Below are positions 52,697 to 62,238 of a stretch of 64,000 nucleotides of DNA, piece after piece. Under the pieces are notes generated by a model. The model was not told the origin of the DNA. It did not search any database and saw only the letters and a program-made list of their open reading frames with translations. The first letter of the stretch is position 1. Every line of letters starts with the position of its first letter. Source of the DNA: Actinomycetes bacterium (GTDB taxonomy: Bacteria; Planctomycetota; Phycisphaerae; JAACET01). A program made the position numbers and the translations under genes. Location of the stretch: assembly GCA_030614915.1 (NCBI GenBank), contig JAUXAG010000002.1, positions 149,138 to 213,137 on the forward strand, written 5' to 3'.

Positions 52697-53503
52697 TCAA
52701 TAGTCACCAAGGCTGAACAAATCACGAGCATTTTGGGTGGTGAGGTGGGCTAATTCAATTGGAGGCATACCGAGCAGTTGGGCGAGAAAGCGGGCGGTGT
52801 GCACCAGAAGGGCGGGCTCGTTGGGCTTGGTCTTGCGGAAGGGCTCGGGGGCGAGGTAGGGGGCGTCAGTTTCGATGAGCAGCCGCTGGGGAGGGACCTC
52901 TTTGGCGGCGGCTCTGCAGAGGTCTGCGTTGCGAAAAGTAACCATACCAGCAAAGGAAACATAGAAACCGCGGTCGATTAGTTGCCGGATGAGCTCGGGC
53001 GGTCCGGTGTAGCAATGGAACACGCCAGGATTGCTGCCAAGATCGACTCGATCGAAAATGGCTAAGCAATCGTCCCAGGCATCGCGGCAGTGGATAATCA
53101 GGGGTAATTCGAGCTCGCCGGCTAAGCCTGCTTGCTGGGCAAAGACCGAGCGTTGGATGTCTCTGGGACAGTGGTCGTAGTAGTAGTCGAGGCCGGCTTC
53201 GCCCAGAGCGACTACCTCGGGGGCGGCGGCAAGAGCGGCGAGTTTTCCAAAATGGTCACTGGATACGCTGGCTGCGCCGTGAGGGCCCAAACCCACGGAG
53301 ACGCGAAGCTGCCGGTAGCGGCGGGCCAGTTCGATAGCATCAGCGGAATCGTCCAGGCCCTGACCAACGGTGAGCAGGCAGGTTAGGCCAGCGCTGCGGG
53401 CGCGGTCCAGGACAGCAGGGATGTCCTTACTCAATTCGGCAGAGGTAAGGTGGCAGTGGGAATCAGTGAGGCCGGGTAGATGCAGGTCAGAATCAGTTAT
53501 CAC
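52697..53503 (-). CDS. TatD-family metal-dependent hydrolase (DNase)
   Basis: The protein has 268 aa. Metal ligands of the TatD amidohydrolase fold are all present: HCH in LTDSHCHLTS, Glu in GEAGLDYYYDH, His in LIIHCRDAWDD and VFHCYTG, and Asp in LIETDAPYLAPEP. TatD proteins are cytoplasmic 3'-5' nucleases or tRNA deacylase-like hydrolases linked to DNA quality control. There are no cotranscribed neighbours; the next gene to the right is divergent. Confidence 0.94.
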   Translation of the reverse strand: MITDSDLHLPGLTDSHCHLTSAELSKDIPAVLDRARSAGLTCLLTVGQGLDDSADAIELARRYRQLRVSVGLGPHGAASVSSDHFGKLAALAAAPEVVALGEAGLDYYYDHCPRDIQRSVFAQQAGLAGELELPLIIHCRDAWDDCLAIFDRVDLGSNPGVFHCYTGPPELIRQLIDRGFYVSFAGMVTFRNADLCRAAAKEVPPQRLLIETDAPYLAPEPFRKTKPNEPALLVHTARFLAQLLGMPPIELAHLTTQNARDLFSLGDY

Positions 53504-53845
53504 AGAGGTCCTCAGCTACAGATAGTCCGTTGGCTCGCTCCTGGAGGATAGCGGTTTGGACTGGCTGCTGCCAGTCAAAAGCCGTTACATGCTTGCTGGG
53601 TATGCTCGGGTTTGGAGTTAGCAGCAAAAGTGACGTAACCTATTGTAGCTACTGAAGTAAAATAGGTTATCGGTCGCACTGTAAGAGACGATTGTTGTAG
53701 CATCACTTCTTGTGAGTCAATTATTCTTCAAAATGTGCTTGACTTGTGTTAGGAATTTGTTAGGGTATCAATGCTGGGGCTTTGGAGACGGAGTCGTTTA
53801 CATTGATCTTCTGTTCAAAACCATCGTCTGTGGTAGGAGTCCACT
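53504..53845. other. Intergenic region between tatD and the radical SAM pair
   Basis: No gene is seen. The right half is AT-richer than its surroundings. TTGACT at 53739-53744 with TAGGGT 16 bp later is a possible weak promoter for the radical SAM genes. Confidence 0.4.
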
Positions 53846-55018
53846 GTGTCAAGCGCACGTAGGGGGTTTGTAATCGCTCCATCACTTTTCGACAATGCTG
53901 ATCGCGTTTATAGTCCAAGGCGCGTTGAGTTCTTTAAGCCTGAGCGGATTATCCTTGCTAAGGGTAGTCTTAGCAACTCACGTCGGCAGGATTTTATTGA
54001 GCAAATATGCAGGCTGTACCCGGCTGGGGAGGTTGTTGAAGAACTCGACAAGCCTCACAATCGCATCGATCTGGCTGATGGCGATTCCCTACAGCTTCAC
54101 TACCGTGGCAAGCAGACCCTTGTCTTTGGCCAGCACAAAAACGCGGTTCGGCTGAGCGACGAGCAGCATAACACCTGCCCGAATTATTGGCATTTTTCGC
54201 CCTATGGCTTTTGCCCATACGACTGCAAATACTACTACTTGGCCGGTACCAAGGGTGTGCTATTTTCGCCGACGGTGAAGATATTCCTAAATCTAATGGA
54301 CATCCTGAATCAGATTGATGGCATCGCCAACAAAATCGCCAAGCCCACAGCCTTTTATCTCGGCAAACTCCAGGATGGCTTGGCCCTGGATCCGCTGACT
54401 GGCTATTCGCGAGTCATTATTCCATTCTTCGCCCAGCATCCTTATGCAAGGCAAATACTGCTGACCAAATCAGCCGATGTGGGCAACCTGCTGGACCTGG
54501 ACCACGCCGGCCATACAATTCTTTCCTGGAGCCTTAATCCTGCCGACATCTGCTCTGAATTCGAGGCAAACTCTCCGTTACCTTCCGAACGCATCAAGGC
54601 TATGAAGAAATGTGCTGCCGCCGGCTATCCAATCCGGGCAGTCGTCATGCCGATTATCCCAGTTGAGCGATGGGAGAAGGTTTATGCGGATTTTCTCTCA
54701 GAACTACTCGAAAATGTCCAGCTCGAACGGATCACCCTTGGCTGTATATGCAGTTATCCAGCCGCATTAGGGTTAATGGAGGCCAAGCTGGGATGCAATA
54801 ATCTGATTTCGCAAGCGTTGAGCATGGGCCTAAAAAAATCACCGGACGGTCGAACTCGTTATCCAAAGTCGTTACGGCTCAGGGTATATGCTCATCTTAT
54901 TTCGGTTATTCGTAATTATCAGAGTGATCTTCCCATCAGTCTTTGTTTAGAGGAGCACGCTATATTCGAGACTTTTGGCCTAACCGCCAGTCTCGGCCGA
55001 TGCAATTGCGTGCTGTGA
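53846..55018 (+). CDS. Spore photoproduct lyase family radical SAM protein with an altered cluster motif
   Basis: The protein has 390 aa with a GTG start at 53846 and AGGAG 6 nt upstream. The overall sequence fits the SPL-like family found outside spore formers: FFKPERIILAKGSLSNSRR, TLVFGQHKNAVRLSDEQ, NTCPNYWHFSPYGFCPYDC and the C-terminal GRCNCVL. The radical SAM site should be C-x3-C-x2-C. Here C123 and C127 are present, but the third position is Tyr130 (TAC at 54233-54235), so the protein reads CPYDCKYYYL instead of a CxYCYL ending. The rest of the reading frame is intact. Either a neighbouring cysteine substitutes, the protein has lost SAM cleavage, or this is a recent mutation or base error. 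Confidence 0.82.
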   Translation: MSSARRGFVIAPSLFDNADRVYSPRRVEFFKPERIILAKGSLSNSRRQDFIEQICRLYPAGEVVEELDKPHNRIDLADGDSLQLHYRGKQTLVFGQHKNAVRLSDEQHNTCPNYWHFSPYGFCPYDCKYYYLAGTKGVLFSPTVKIFLNLMDILNQIDGIANKIAKPTAFYLGKLQDGLALDPLTGYSRVIIPFFAQHPYARQILLTKSADVGNLLDLDHAGHTILSWSLNPADICSEFEANSPLPSERIKAMKKCAAAGYPIRAVVMPIIPVERWEKVYADFLSELLENVQLERITLGCICSYPAALGLMEAKLGCNNLISQALSMGLKKSPDGRTRYPKSLRLRVYAHLISVIRNYQSDLPISLCLEEHAIFETFGLTASLGRCNCVL

Positions 55019-55048
55019 GCAGATACGTGCGATTATAGAAAAATTGTT

Positions 55049-56074
55049 TTGCCTAAGGTTAGAGTTTTGGCTCAAGAGGTTAAGTCATTGAGCATGACCG
55101 AAGTCATCAAAGCCAAGCGAAAAGCAACTGTGCTGGCGCCGTCACAGTTGGCGTGTCTTTCCAAGCTGCCGACGATTAATCTGACGGCCGGCTGTGCGCA
55201 TGAGTGCCTATACTGCTACGCACGCAGTTACAGCCAGAATCCAGGCCAAGGCCGAGTGACGCTCTACGCAAACACGCTGGAGAAGCTTCGAGACGAACTG
55301 CCACGTAAGCGTAAGCGTCCCAAGGCTGTCTATTTCAGCCCGTCAAGCGACGTATTTCAGCCGGTTCCAGAGGTGCTCGATCTAGCCTATGACGTCTTCG
55401 AGTACTTGTTCAGCAACGAGATCGGCGTAGCCTTGCTAACGAAGGGACGCATCCCTGCTCAGCACATGAGCTTGCTCTGTGCTAACGCCTCGCTTGTTCA
55501 GGCTGGGATCGGACTGACTACATTAAGAGAGGAACTGTTAAAGGTCTTTGAACCGAGGACTGCTCCGCCACAGGTCCGCCTGTTGCAAGCGAAAATGCTT
55601 GTTGAGGCTGGCGTGTCGACACGGATTCGCATCGATCCGATATTGCCGGGACTGATGGACGATGCCCAAGGTCTAGAGGCGTTGCTAAAGGCCGTCGCGA
55701 GTATCGGGATCAAGCACGTAGCCGTTAGCACAGCCTTCCTAAGGCCCCCCATCATTCGGATGCTCAAGGGCCACGTGCGGAACAAGCGTGTGTTGCACGT
55801 TTTGTTGAGCCACTATGAGTCTGGCCCGATACTGACAATGAACGGTGCAGGGACGTCAGTGATCGTACCCCCAGCACCGATACGAAAGAAAATCTACGCT
55901 CGCGTCAAACAGATCGCCCAACGGCACGGCATCGCCACATCCATATGCGCATGCAAAAATGGTGACTTAGCCAATGGCTCCTGCCACATAGCCGGGGATT
56001 GGCTCGGCGAGCCGGAGGCTCGACGACAACGATTCCTGTTCGACAGCCTTGAAAGTGTGCGTCGTCAGGAATAG
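55049..56074 (+). CDS. SPL-family radical SAM protein
   Basis: The protein has 341 aa from a TTG at 55049; an ATG at 55094 is the alternative, but the first 15 residues (PKVRVLAQEVKSLS) look conserved in type. The radical SAM cluster motif is complete: C49, C53 and C56 in TAGCAHECLYCYARSY. It also has RKRPKAVYFSPSSDVFQPV, ALLTKGRIP and RIRIDPILPGL, and a C-terminal CACKNGDLANGSCHIAG that may bind further metal. It lies 30 bp after the first SPL-like gene, so both are probably one operon. The substrate is unknown. Confidence 0.82.
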   Translation: MPKVRVLAQEVKSLSMTEVIKAKRKATVLAPSQLACLSKLPTINLTAGCAHECLYCYARSYSQNPGQGRVTLYANTLEKLRDELPRKRKRPKAVYFSPSSDVFQPVPEVLDLAYDVFEYLFSNEIGVALLTKGRIPAQHMSLLCANASLVQAGIGLTTLREELLKVFEPRTAPPQVRLLQAKMLVEAGVSTRIRIDPILPGLMDDAQGLEALLKAVASIGIKHVAVSTAFLRPPIIRMLKGHVRNKRVLHVLLSHYESGPILTMNGAGTSVIVPPAPIRKKIYARVKQIAQRHGIATSICACKNGDLANGSCHIAGDWLGEPEARRQRFLFDSLESVRRQE

Positions 56075-56202
56075 TGCTAATTCTCGCGGGCGGAATTAGA
56101 GGATAGATTGTGGTCTTCTCACTGGCAAATGCCTACGTCTGAAGTTTTGTATGGGATGGCGCCATCGGTTTTGGCAGCGGACCATCAAGGAGCAAAGGTG
56201 AG

Positions 56203-56670
56203 GTGAAAACCGGCCGGGCAAACAAAACAGCGTACCTGTTTGGGCAAGATGGTTTTCTTACTTATCCCAGACCCGTTCTAATCAGTGCGTGCCTGCTTGG
56301 CGTTCCGTGTCGATGGCATGGTCGCCGGGCCAAGAGGCGAGATAAGCTGATAGATCGGCTCAAGAAAAGATTTATCCTGGTTCCAGTCTGCCCCGAACAG
56401 CTCGGCGGGATGCCGACACCTCGCACGAGTGAAACGCTCAACGGCACTGGAGCTCAGGTCCTTGATGAAGGCCTGCGAATCGTTGCGCCGGAAACGGGCC
56501 GGGACGTTACTATGTTCCATGTTAATGGGGGTAGGTACGCCCTGGAAATCGCGAAGATCGTCGGGGCTGATCGTGCTTATCTCAAAGGGGGCAGTCCATC
56601 CTGCGACCGCGAAGGGGTGGCTGGCGAACTGCTCAAGCGGGGCCGAATCAAGGTAATCCGAGTTCCTTGA
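56203..56670 (+). CDS. DUF523 family protein
   Basis: The protein has 155 aa with a GTG start at 56203 and AAGGAG 9 nt upstream. It matches DUF523: ISACLLGVPCRWHG near residue 26, VPVCPEQLGGMPTPR near 63 and YLKGGSPSCDREGVAGELL near the C-terminus, with three conserved cysteines. The molecular function is unknown. The N-terminal 20 residues are extra compared with the core family. It follows the radical SAM pair by about 130 bp and is convergent with yraN 4 bp away. Confidence 0.88.
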   Translation: MKTGRANKTAYLFGQDGFLTYPRPVLISACLLGVPCRWHGRRAKRRDKLIDRLKKRFILVPVCPEQLGGMPTPRTSETLNGTGAQVLDEGLRIVAPETGRDVTMFHVNGGRYALEIAKIVGADRAYLKGGSPSCDREGVAGELLKRGRIKVIRVP

Positions 56671-56674
56671 TGTG

Positions 56675-57043
56675 TCAGAGGGAAAAGGCGTCGGGGATGT
56701 GTCTTATGTCTGGGGGGTCGATGGACGCGTCAACGGCTACGACGTCGAATCGGACGGGACGGTCCTCCCAGCGGCGGGACTTGAGAAAGGCCTGAGCTCC
56801 ACGGATCAAACGCTGCTGCTTGGAGCGGTTGACGGTCTCTTCGGGCCTGACGTCGGATTCGGACCAGCGACTGCGGACTTCAATGAAGACCACTTCGCGG
56901 CGATGGCGAGCGACCAGGTCGATCTCGGCTGGGCCGGTGTTGACGTTGCGGGCCAGGATGCGCAGGCCTTTCTTTCTGAGGAATTTTTCAGCCAGCTTTT
57001 GTGCCTGCTGACCCTTGGCAGCGCTATGGGGGAGCCGATCCAT
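56675..57043 (-). CDS. yraN: YraN/UPF0102 family nuclease-like protein
   Basis: The protein has 122 aa. It has a restriction-endonuclease-like fold: GQQAQKLAEKFLRKKGLRIL at the N-terminus, then the PD-(D/E)xK-like pattern with EIDLVARHRREVVFIEVRSR and the helix SKQQRLIRGAQAFL. No activity has been firmly assigned to the family. It is the last gene of the ffh-rpsP-trmD-rplS-yraN run and starts 8 bp after rplS; the rplS-yraN neighbourhood is common. Confidence 0.93.
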   Translation of the reverse strand: MDRLPHSAAKGQQAQKLAEKFLRKKGLRILARNVNTGPAEIDLVARHRREVVFIEVRSRWSESDVRPEETVNRSKQQRLIRGAQAFLKSRRWEDRPVRFDVVAVDASIDPPDIRHIPDAFSL

Positions 57044-57051
57044 TTGTCGGT

Positions 57052-57462
57052 TTATTGCTCTGCGGCTTGGTCGGTATCTGGCTGGTCGGATTCGGAGGGC
57101 TGAGGAGTCAAGCCTCGGCGTTTGTCGGGCAAGCGGACCGATTTGCCAACGCGTTCTCTGAGATAATAAAGCTTGGCCCGGCGGACATGCCCGGATCGCA
57201 GGACCTTGACGGCCAGGACCTGCGGAGAATTGAGCGGAAAGATGCGCTCGACCCCCTCGTTGTTGACAATGCGGCGGACGGTGAACATTTCGTTCAGGCC
57301 CTTGCCCTTACGAGAGATAACGGTTCCGGTGAAGACCTGGGTGCGTTCCTTCTGGCCCTCGACGATGCGTACGGATACGCTGACGGTGTCGCCGACGCTG
57401 AACTCGGGGCGGTCCTTCTTGATGTAGGCCTGTTCAACTTTTTCGATCATGTTGGCTGTCAC
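57052..57462 (-). CDS. rplS: 50S ribosomal protein L19
   Basis: The protein has 136 aa with a GTG start at 57462, supported by AGGAG 8 nt upstream; the later ATG at 57450 is too far from it. The start overlaps the end of trmD by 29 bp. [45 protein letters not shown] and [18 protein letters not shown] are L19 signatures. The C-terminus has an acidic tail of about 20 residues. Confidence 0.96.
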   Translation of the reverse strand: MTANMIEKVEQAYIKKDRPEFSVGDTVSVSVRIVEGQKERTQVFTGTVISRKGKGLNEMFTVRRIVNNEGVERIFPLNSPQVLAVKVLRSGHVRRAKLYYLRERVGKSVRLPDKRRGLTPQPSESDQPDTDQAAEQ

Positions 57463-58168
57463 TTTGTTTCTCCTGTTTGCTGTTCGAGGGCTCGACTAAG
57501 AGATCGGGCCGGCGCTGGGCGGTTCGTTGGCGGGCCTGCTGCAGTCGCCAGTCTCGGATATTGGCGTGGTGACCGGAAAGCAGTACTTCCGGTACGCGCA
57601 GGCCTCGGAAAACCTCGGGCCGCGTATACTGCGGATACTCCAATAGGCCGGCGGTAAAAGATTCCTGCTCGACCGAAGTCTCGTCGCCGAGGGCACCGGG
57701 CAAGAGCCTTGTTACCGCGTCAATAATAACCATAGCGGGAATCTCCCCGCCAGACAATACGTAATCTCCTATGGATAGCTCCAAAGGTTTTAGAGCGATT
57801 CTAATACGTTCGTCGAAGCCTTCATATCGGCCAGAGATCAGGATCAGACGTTCATCCTGAGCCAACTCGCCAGCCAAGGACTGGGTAAAGGGCTGACCCT
57901 GGGGAGTAAGCAGGATTCTGCGGCCTTTGAGAGGGTCAACGGCCTCGACGTGCTGGAGACAATCGAAGATGGGCTGGCACATCATGACCATGCCGGGCCC
58001 GCCGCCGTAGGGTTTGTCATCGATGCTGCGGTAGTTGTCGAGGGCGAAGTCTCGGATGTTGGTCAGCACGACCTGGAGCAGGCCTTTTTGCCGGGCCCGC
58101 TGGACTATACTGATGTTCAGTATAGTTTCAAAAGCCTCCGGAAAAAGAGTAAGGACATCTATGCGCAT
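57434..58168 (-). CDS. trmD: tRNA (guanine-N1)-methyltransferase TrmD
   Basis: The protein has 244 aa. It methylates G37 next to the anticodon, using SAM in a trefoil knot. [56 protein letters not shown] and [11 protein letters not shown] are conserved. The last 25 residues are a charged extension. It lies between rpsP (38 bp gap) and rplS; the rimM gene that usually sits between rpsP and trmD is missing. Confidence 0.97.
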   Translation of the reverse strand: MRIDVLTLFPEAFETILNISIVQRARQKGLLQVVLTNIRDFALDNYRSIDDKPYGGGPGMVMMCQPIFDCLQHVEAVDPLKGRRILLTPQGQPFTQSLAGELAQDERLILISGRYEGFDERIRIALKPLELSIGDYVLSGGEIPAMVIIDAVTRLLPGALGDETSVEQESFTAGLLEYPQYTRPEVFRGLRVPEVLLSGHHANIRDWRLQQARQRTAQRRPDLLVEPSNSKQEKQSDSQHDRKS

Positions 58169-58206
58169 CGGTCAGACCTGGCGAGCGGGACGGAAGCGGA
58201 ACAGGT

Positions 58207-58464
58207 TCAGCGTTGGGCGAGGATGCCGGCTTTTTCCAGCAGATTGGCGACCGTCCGGGTGGGTTGAGCCCCGACACTGAGCCAATACTCGATGCGCTCG
58301 CGTTTGAAATTAATCTGCTTGTCGGGATCCTCTTGGAGGGGGTCGTACAATCCGAGTTCCTCAATGGCCCTGCCGTCGCGCGGGGCCCGAGAATCCACGG
58401 CGTTTAGCCGGTAACAAGGCAGGTGCCGTCTGCCGGTTCGCTTCAGCCTTAGTTTAACAGCCAC
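58207..58464 (-). CDS. rpsP: 30S ribosomal protein S16
   Basis: The protein has 85 aa with a well-placed upstream AGGAG. VKLRLKRTGRRHLPCYRL, the VDSRAPRDGRAIEELGLYDP block and VGAQPTRTVANLLEKAG identify it. It is the second gene in the ffh-rpsP-trmD-rplS-yraN run, 35 bp after ffh. Confidence 0.97.
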   Translation of the reverse strand: MAVKLRLKRTGRRHLPCYRLNAVDSRAPRDGRAIEELGLYDPLQEDPDKQINFKRERIEYWLSVGAQPTRTVANLLEKAGILAQR

Positions 58465-58499
58465 TTTTTTATCTCCTGTAATCGAACTTTAGTTTTATT

Positions 58500-59936
58500 C
58501 TATCGCCGGTGGCGTTTGCGGGCCGGCTTTTTTCGCTTACTGCGTTGTTTTCGTTTGAACTGGGCCTGTCCGGAAAACATATCCATAGAACCGAGTTGTT
58601 TGGCCATTTTCATCTTGCCGAACATGCCCTTGCCGCCGAGCAGTCCTTGGCTGGAGAAGGCCTTGACCATGTGTCGCATTCGGCCGAAGGTCTTGATGAG
58701 CTCGGAAACGTCGGCGGGTTCGGTTCCAGAACCGCCGGCGATGCGGCGGCGGCGAGAGGCATCCACAATTTCCGGGTCGTCTCTTTCGTCCTTGGTCATG
58801 GACTGGACGATGGCCTGGGTGCGGTCCAGTTCGCGCTCGTCGAGGGCGGGCATGTTTTTCATCTGGGAGCCCATTCCAGGGATCATTTTCATGATGTCGC
58901 CGAGGGGACCCATTTTACGGATGGCCTGGAACTGCTGGAGCAGGTCGTCCATGGTAAAGCGGTCGGAGAGGAGCTTTTCCTGCATTTTCTCAGCTTGTTC
59001 GACGTCGAAGTGCTGCTGGGCCTTTTCGACCAGACCCACGACATCTCCCATGCCGAGGATTCTTCCGGCCATACGGTCGGGGTGGAATTCTTCGAGGCGA
59101 TCGAGCTTTTCACCGACACCGATGAACTTTATGGGCTTGCCCGTGACGGCTTTGATGCTGAGGGCAGCGCCGCCACGGGCGTCACCGTCCATCTTGCTGA
59201 GGATAACGCCGTCCAGCTCGAGCTGGTCATTAAACTCCTTGGCGGAGTTGACGGCGTCCTGGCCGGTCATGGCGTCGCAGACGAGATAGATTTGCTGGGG
59301 GTTGACGGCCTTGACGATATTTCGCAGCTCGGCCATGAGGTCGGCGTCGATGTGCAGCCTACCGGCGGTATCGAGGATGACGACATCCTGGCCGGCTGAC
59401 GACGCGGCCTTGACGGCGGCCCGGCAGAGGGCGACGGCGTCTTTGCCGTGGCGATCACAGTAGGCAGGCACCTTAATCTGCTGGGCCAGGATCTCCAGTT
59501 GGTCAACGGCGGCAGGCCGCTGCAGGTCGGCGGCGACCAGGAGCGGTTTTTTGCCCTGGGCCATGACAAATTTGGCCAGCTTGCCGGCAGTGGTAGTTTT
59601 GCCCGAGCCCTGGAGGCCGGCGAGCATAATGATAGTAGGCCCCGGGGAGACAAAATAAATTCGGGAATCGACCGGTCCCATGAGGCTGGTGAGCTCATCA
59701 TTGACGATTTTGACCATTACCTGGCCGGGATGGAGAGATTCGAGGACGTTGGCACCGATGGCTTTTTCGACGACGGAATCGCAGAAGTCCTTTGCTACCG
59801 TATAGTTAACATCCGCTTCGAGCAGGGCCCGGCGGACATCGCCCATGGCCTCGGCAATGTTAGCGCGGCTGATTCGACCTCGTCCGGAGAGCCGGCGAAT
59901 GGCCTTGGAAAACCTGTCTGTGAGGGTCTCGAACAA
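58500..59936 (-). CDS. ffh: Signal recognition particle protein Ffh
   Basis: The protein has 478 aa. It binds SRP RNA and signal peptides and delivers ribosomes to the membrane. The N domain has RGRISRANIAEAMGDVRRAL. The G domain has LAGLQGSGKTTTAGKLA, the G2 region DLQRPAAVDQL, VILDTAGRLHIDADLM and LSKMDGDARGGAALS. The methionine-rich M domain follows, with MIPGMGSQMKNMP and RRRRIAGGSG. The C-terminal tail is very basic. It heads the minus-strand run and is divergent from trpB. Confidence 0.98.
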   Translation of the reverse strand: MFETLTDRFSKAIRRLSGRGRISRANIAEAMGDVRRALLEADVNYTVAKDFCDSVVEKAIGANVLESLHPGQVMVKIVNDELTSLMGPVDSRIYFVSPGPTIIMLAGLQGSGKTTTAGKLAKFVMAQGKKPLLVAADLQRPAAVDQLEILAQQIKVPAYCDRHGKDAVALCRAAVKAASSAGQDVVILDTAGRLHIDADLMAELRNIVKAVNPQQIYLVCDAMTGQDAVNSAKEFNDQLELDGVILSKMDGDARGGAALSIKAVTGKPIKFIGVGEKLDRLEEFHPDRMAGRILGMGDVVGLVEKAQQHFDVEQAEKMQEKLLSDRFTMDDLLQQFQAIRKMGPLGDIMKMIPGMGSQMKNMPALDERELDRTQAIVQSMTKDERDDPEIVDASRRRRIAGGSGTEPADVSELIKTFGRMRHMVKAFSSQGLLGGKGMFGKMKMAKQLGSMDMFSGQAQFKRKQRSKRKKPARKRHRR

Positions 59937-60111
59937 CGCATATCTCCAGCTATGGAGCTAGACGGGCCTATCCGGAATAGTAATTCGGATTAAGCGAACG
60001 GGTTATTATATTGCCGTGGGGGCTATTTACAAGGCAAAATGCCAGCGGGCTTGCCGGAAAGCGGGCGAACCAGTATGATAACTGGATTATCAGATCGAGG
60101 TGGCAGAACAG

Positions 60112-61356
60112 ATGAAAAGCGAAGAAAAGCCAAAAACGCTGGGGCCGAATAAGGTGCCCGATGAGCATGGCCGATTCGGACGATTCGGAGGCCAGTATGT
60201 GCCGGAAACGCTGATGGCGGCTCTGGCAGAGCTCAAAGCTGAGTACGAGAAGGCCCGGAAGGATCCGGAGTTTCAAAAGCAATTGGCTTGGTATCTGCGT
60301 TACTACGCGGGCCGGCCGAGCCCGCTGTACTATGCAAAGCGGTTCAGCGAAAGAATAGGGGCCAAGGTCTATTTCAAGAGGGAAGACCTGAATCACACCG
60401 GAGCTCATAAGATCAATAATACTCTGGGGCAGGGACTCTTGACAGTGCGGATGGGCAAGAAGCGAATAATCGCCGAAACCGGAGCGGGTCAGCATGGGGT
60501 GGCAACGGCGACGGCGGCAGCAGCCCTAGGCCTAGAATGCGATGTGTATATGGGGACCGAAGACATTCGGCGGCAGGAGCTGAATGTCTATCGGATGAAG
60601 CTGCTGGGCACACGAGTGCTTCCGGTGGACAGCGGTTCGCGGACGCTTAAAGATGCGGTCAACGAGGCTATGCGGGATTGGATGGGCTCAGTAGAGTACA
60701 GCCATTACTGTTTGGGCTCGGTGATGGGGCCTGATCCGTTTCCGCGGATGGTGCGCGATTTTCAAGTTGTCATCGGCAAGGAGACACGCGAGCAAGTGCT
60801 TGAAGCTGAAGGTCGCTTGCCGGATGTGCTGGTGGCCTGCGTGGGGGGTGGCTCGAACGCAGCGGGGATGTTCGCGCCAATGATAGATAATGAAAAAGTG
60901 CGAATGATCGGGGTGGAAGCCGGGGGCTATGGGCTGGATACCTTCAAACATGCAGCGGCCCTACTGAAAGGCAAGCCGGGCATACTGCACGGGATGGAAA
61001 GCTATGTACTGCAAGACGAAGAAGGGCACACGCAAGAGGTGCACTCGGTAGCTGCGGGGCTGGATTATCCGGGAGTAGGGCCCGAGCACAGCTACTGGTA
61101 CGATACAGGGCGAGTGGAATACGTGGCGGTGACGGACCAGGAAGCAATGGAGGCCTTCAGCATGTTGGCTCAGACCGAGGGGCTTATACCGGCTCTGGAA
61201 AGCGCCCATGCAGTGGCTTATGTGCTGAAAATGGCTGGTGAATTGCCGAAAGATACGATCATGGTGATAAACCTTTCCGGGCGGGGGGACAAAGACTGCA
61301 TGGAAGTCGCCCGGCTGCTGGGCAGCCAGACAAGCCAAGCAAAGGAAGAAAAGTGA
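60112..61356 (+). CDS. trpB: Tryptophan synthase beta chain
   Basis: The protein has 414 aa from the ATG at 60112, 9 nt after GAGGTG; a GTG at 60100 lies inside that ribosome-binding site. It joins indole and serine to make tryptophan. [14 protein letters not shown], the PLP lysine in [40 protein letters not shown] and NLSGRGDKD are all present, typical of TrpB1. It overlaps trpA by 4 bp. No other trp genes are in the window, so the pathway is split. Confidence 0.97.
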   Translation: MKSEEKPKTLGPNKVPDEHGRFGRFGGQYVPETLMAALAELKAEYEKARKDPEFQKQLAWYLRYYAGRPSPLYYAKRFSERIGAKVYFKREDLNHTGAHKINNTLGQGLLTVRMGKKRIIAETGAGQHGVATATAAAALGLECDVYMGTEDIRRQELNVYRMKLLGTRVLPVDSGSRTLKDAVNEAMRDWMGSVEYSHYCLGSVMGPDPFPRMVRDFQVVIGKETREQVLEAEGRLPDVLVACVGGGSNAAGMFAPMIDNEKVRMIGVEAGGYGLDTFKHAAALLKGKPGILHGMESYVLQDEEGHTQEVHSVAAGLDYPGVGPEHSYWYDTGRVEYVAVTDQEAMEAFSMLAQTEGLIPALESAHAVAYVLKMAGELPKDTIMVINLSGRGDKDCMEVARLLGSQTSQAKEEK

Positions 61357-62168
61357 ACCGGATCGAGGCCTTGTTCAAAGAGCTCGGCAGTAGGGGGCGC
61401 AAGGCATTGATGCCCTACGTTACGGCTGGGTTTCCGGATTTGGCGACGACGGCGGCGCTGATAGAGCAGCTGCCGGAATCGGGGGCGAACATGCTGGAGT
61501 TGGGGATTCCGTTCTCGGATCCGATAGCGGACGGGCCGGTAATACAGAATTCTTACACGCAGGCATTGAGTAAGGGGCTAAAGAGCAAGCAGATTTTCGA
61601 GATGATTGGCGAGGTGCGCAAGCGGGTGGAAATACCCATTGCGGCTATGGTGAGTTACTCGATCGTCAACAAGCTGGGTCCGGCAGAGTACGTCAAGAGC
61701 TGCGTGGAAGCGGGAATAGACGGGCTGATTATTCCAGACCTTCCTCTGGAAGAAACCGAACCGATCAGGGCGCTGATAACCGAGGCCGGGCTGTCGGGTA
61801 TTATGCTGGTAGCGCCTTCGACACCGGTAGAGAGACAAAACAAAATCGCCAAGTCGAGCAGCGGGTTTATCTACTACATGTCGGTGATGGGGATAACCGG
61901 CGAACGTGACAAATTGCCGGCTGAACTGGTTGATCACGTGGTGCGGTTGAAGGAGGTCTCGGGGGGCAAACCAGTGTGCGTGGGTTTTGGGATCAGCAGG
62001 CCCGAACAGGCGGCGATGGTGGGCGAGGTAGCCGACGGGGTAATCGTGGGCTCAGCGATAATCAGACGGATAAGCGAGGCGGAAGATAAGGGGATGGAGG
62101 CAATAGTGGCCCGTGTGGACGAATACGTATCGAGTCTGGCAGAGGCATTGAGCGAGGTGGGCAGATAG
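61353..62168 (+). CDS. trpA: Tryptophan synthase alpha chain
   Basis: The protein has 271 aa with a GTG start overlapping the trpB stop (GTGA). It cleaves indole-3-glycerol phosphate. Catalytic Glu and Asp lie in [19 protein letters not shown] (Glu about 48, Asp about 59). [13 protein letters not shown] at the N-terminus, [23 protein letters not shown] and [13 protein letters not shown] are conserved. Length is normal. Confidence 0.97.
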   Translation: MNRIEALFKELGSRGRKALMPYVTAGFPDLATTAALIEQLPESGANMLELGIPFSDPIADGPVIQNSYTQALSKGLKSKQIFEMIGEVRKRVEIPIAAMVSYSIVNKLGPAEYVKSCVEAGIDGLIIPDLPLEETEPIRALITEAGLSGIMLVAPSTPVERQNKIAKSSSGFIYYMSVMGITGERDKLPAELVDHVVRLKEVSGGKPVCVGFGISRPEQAAMVGEVADGVIVGSAIIRRISEAEDKGMEAIVARVDEYVSSLAEALSEVGR

Positions 62169-62238
62169 GATCCGGAATTAGCCGGGGCGGGGGGAAAAAC
62201 AAGCAGGACGGCTGGCAAGCGAGGGGGAGGATGAGCTT

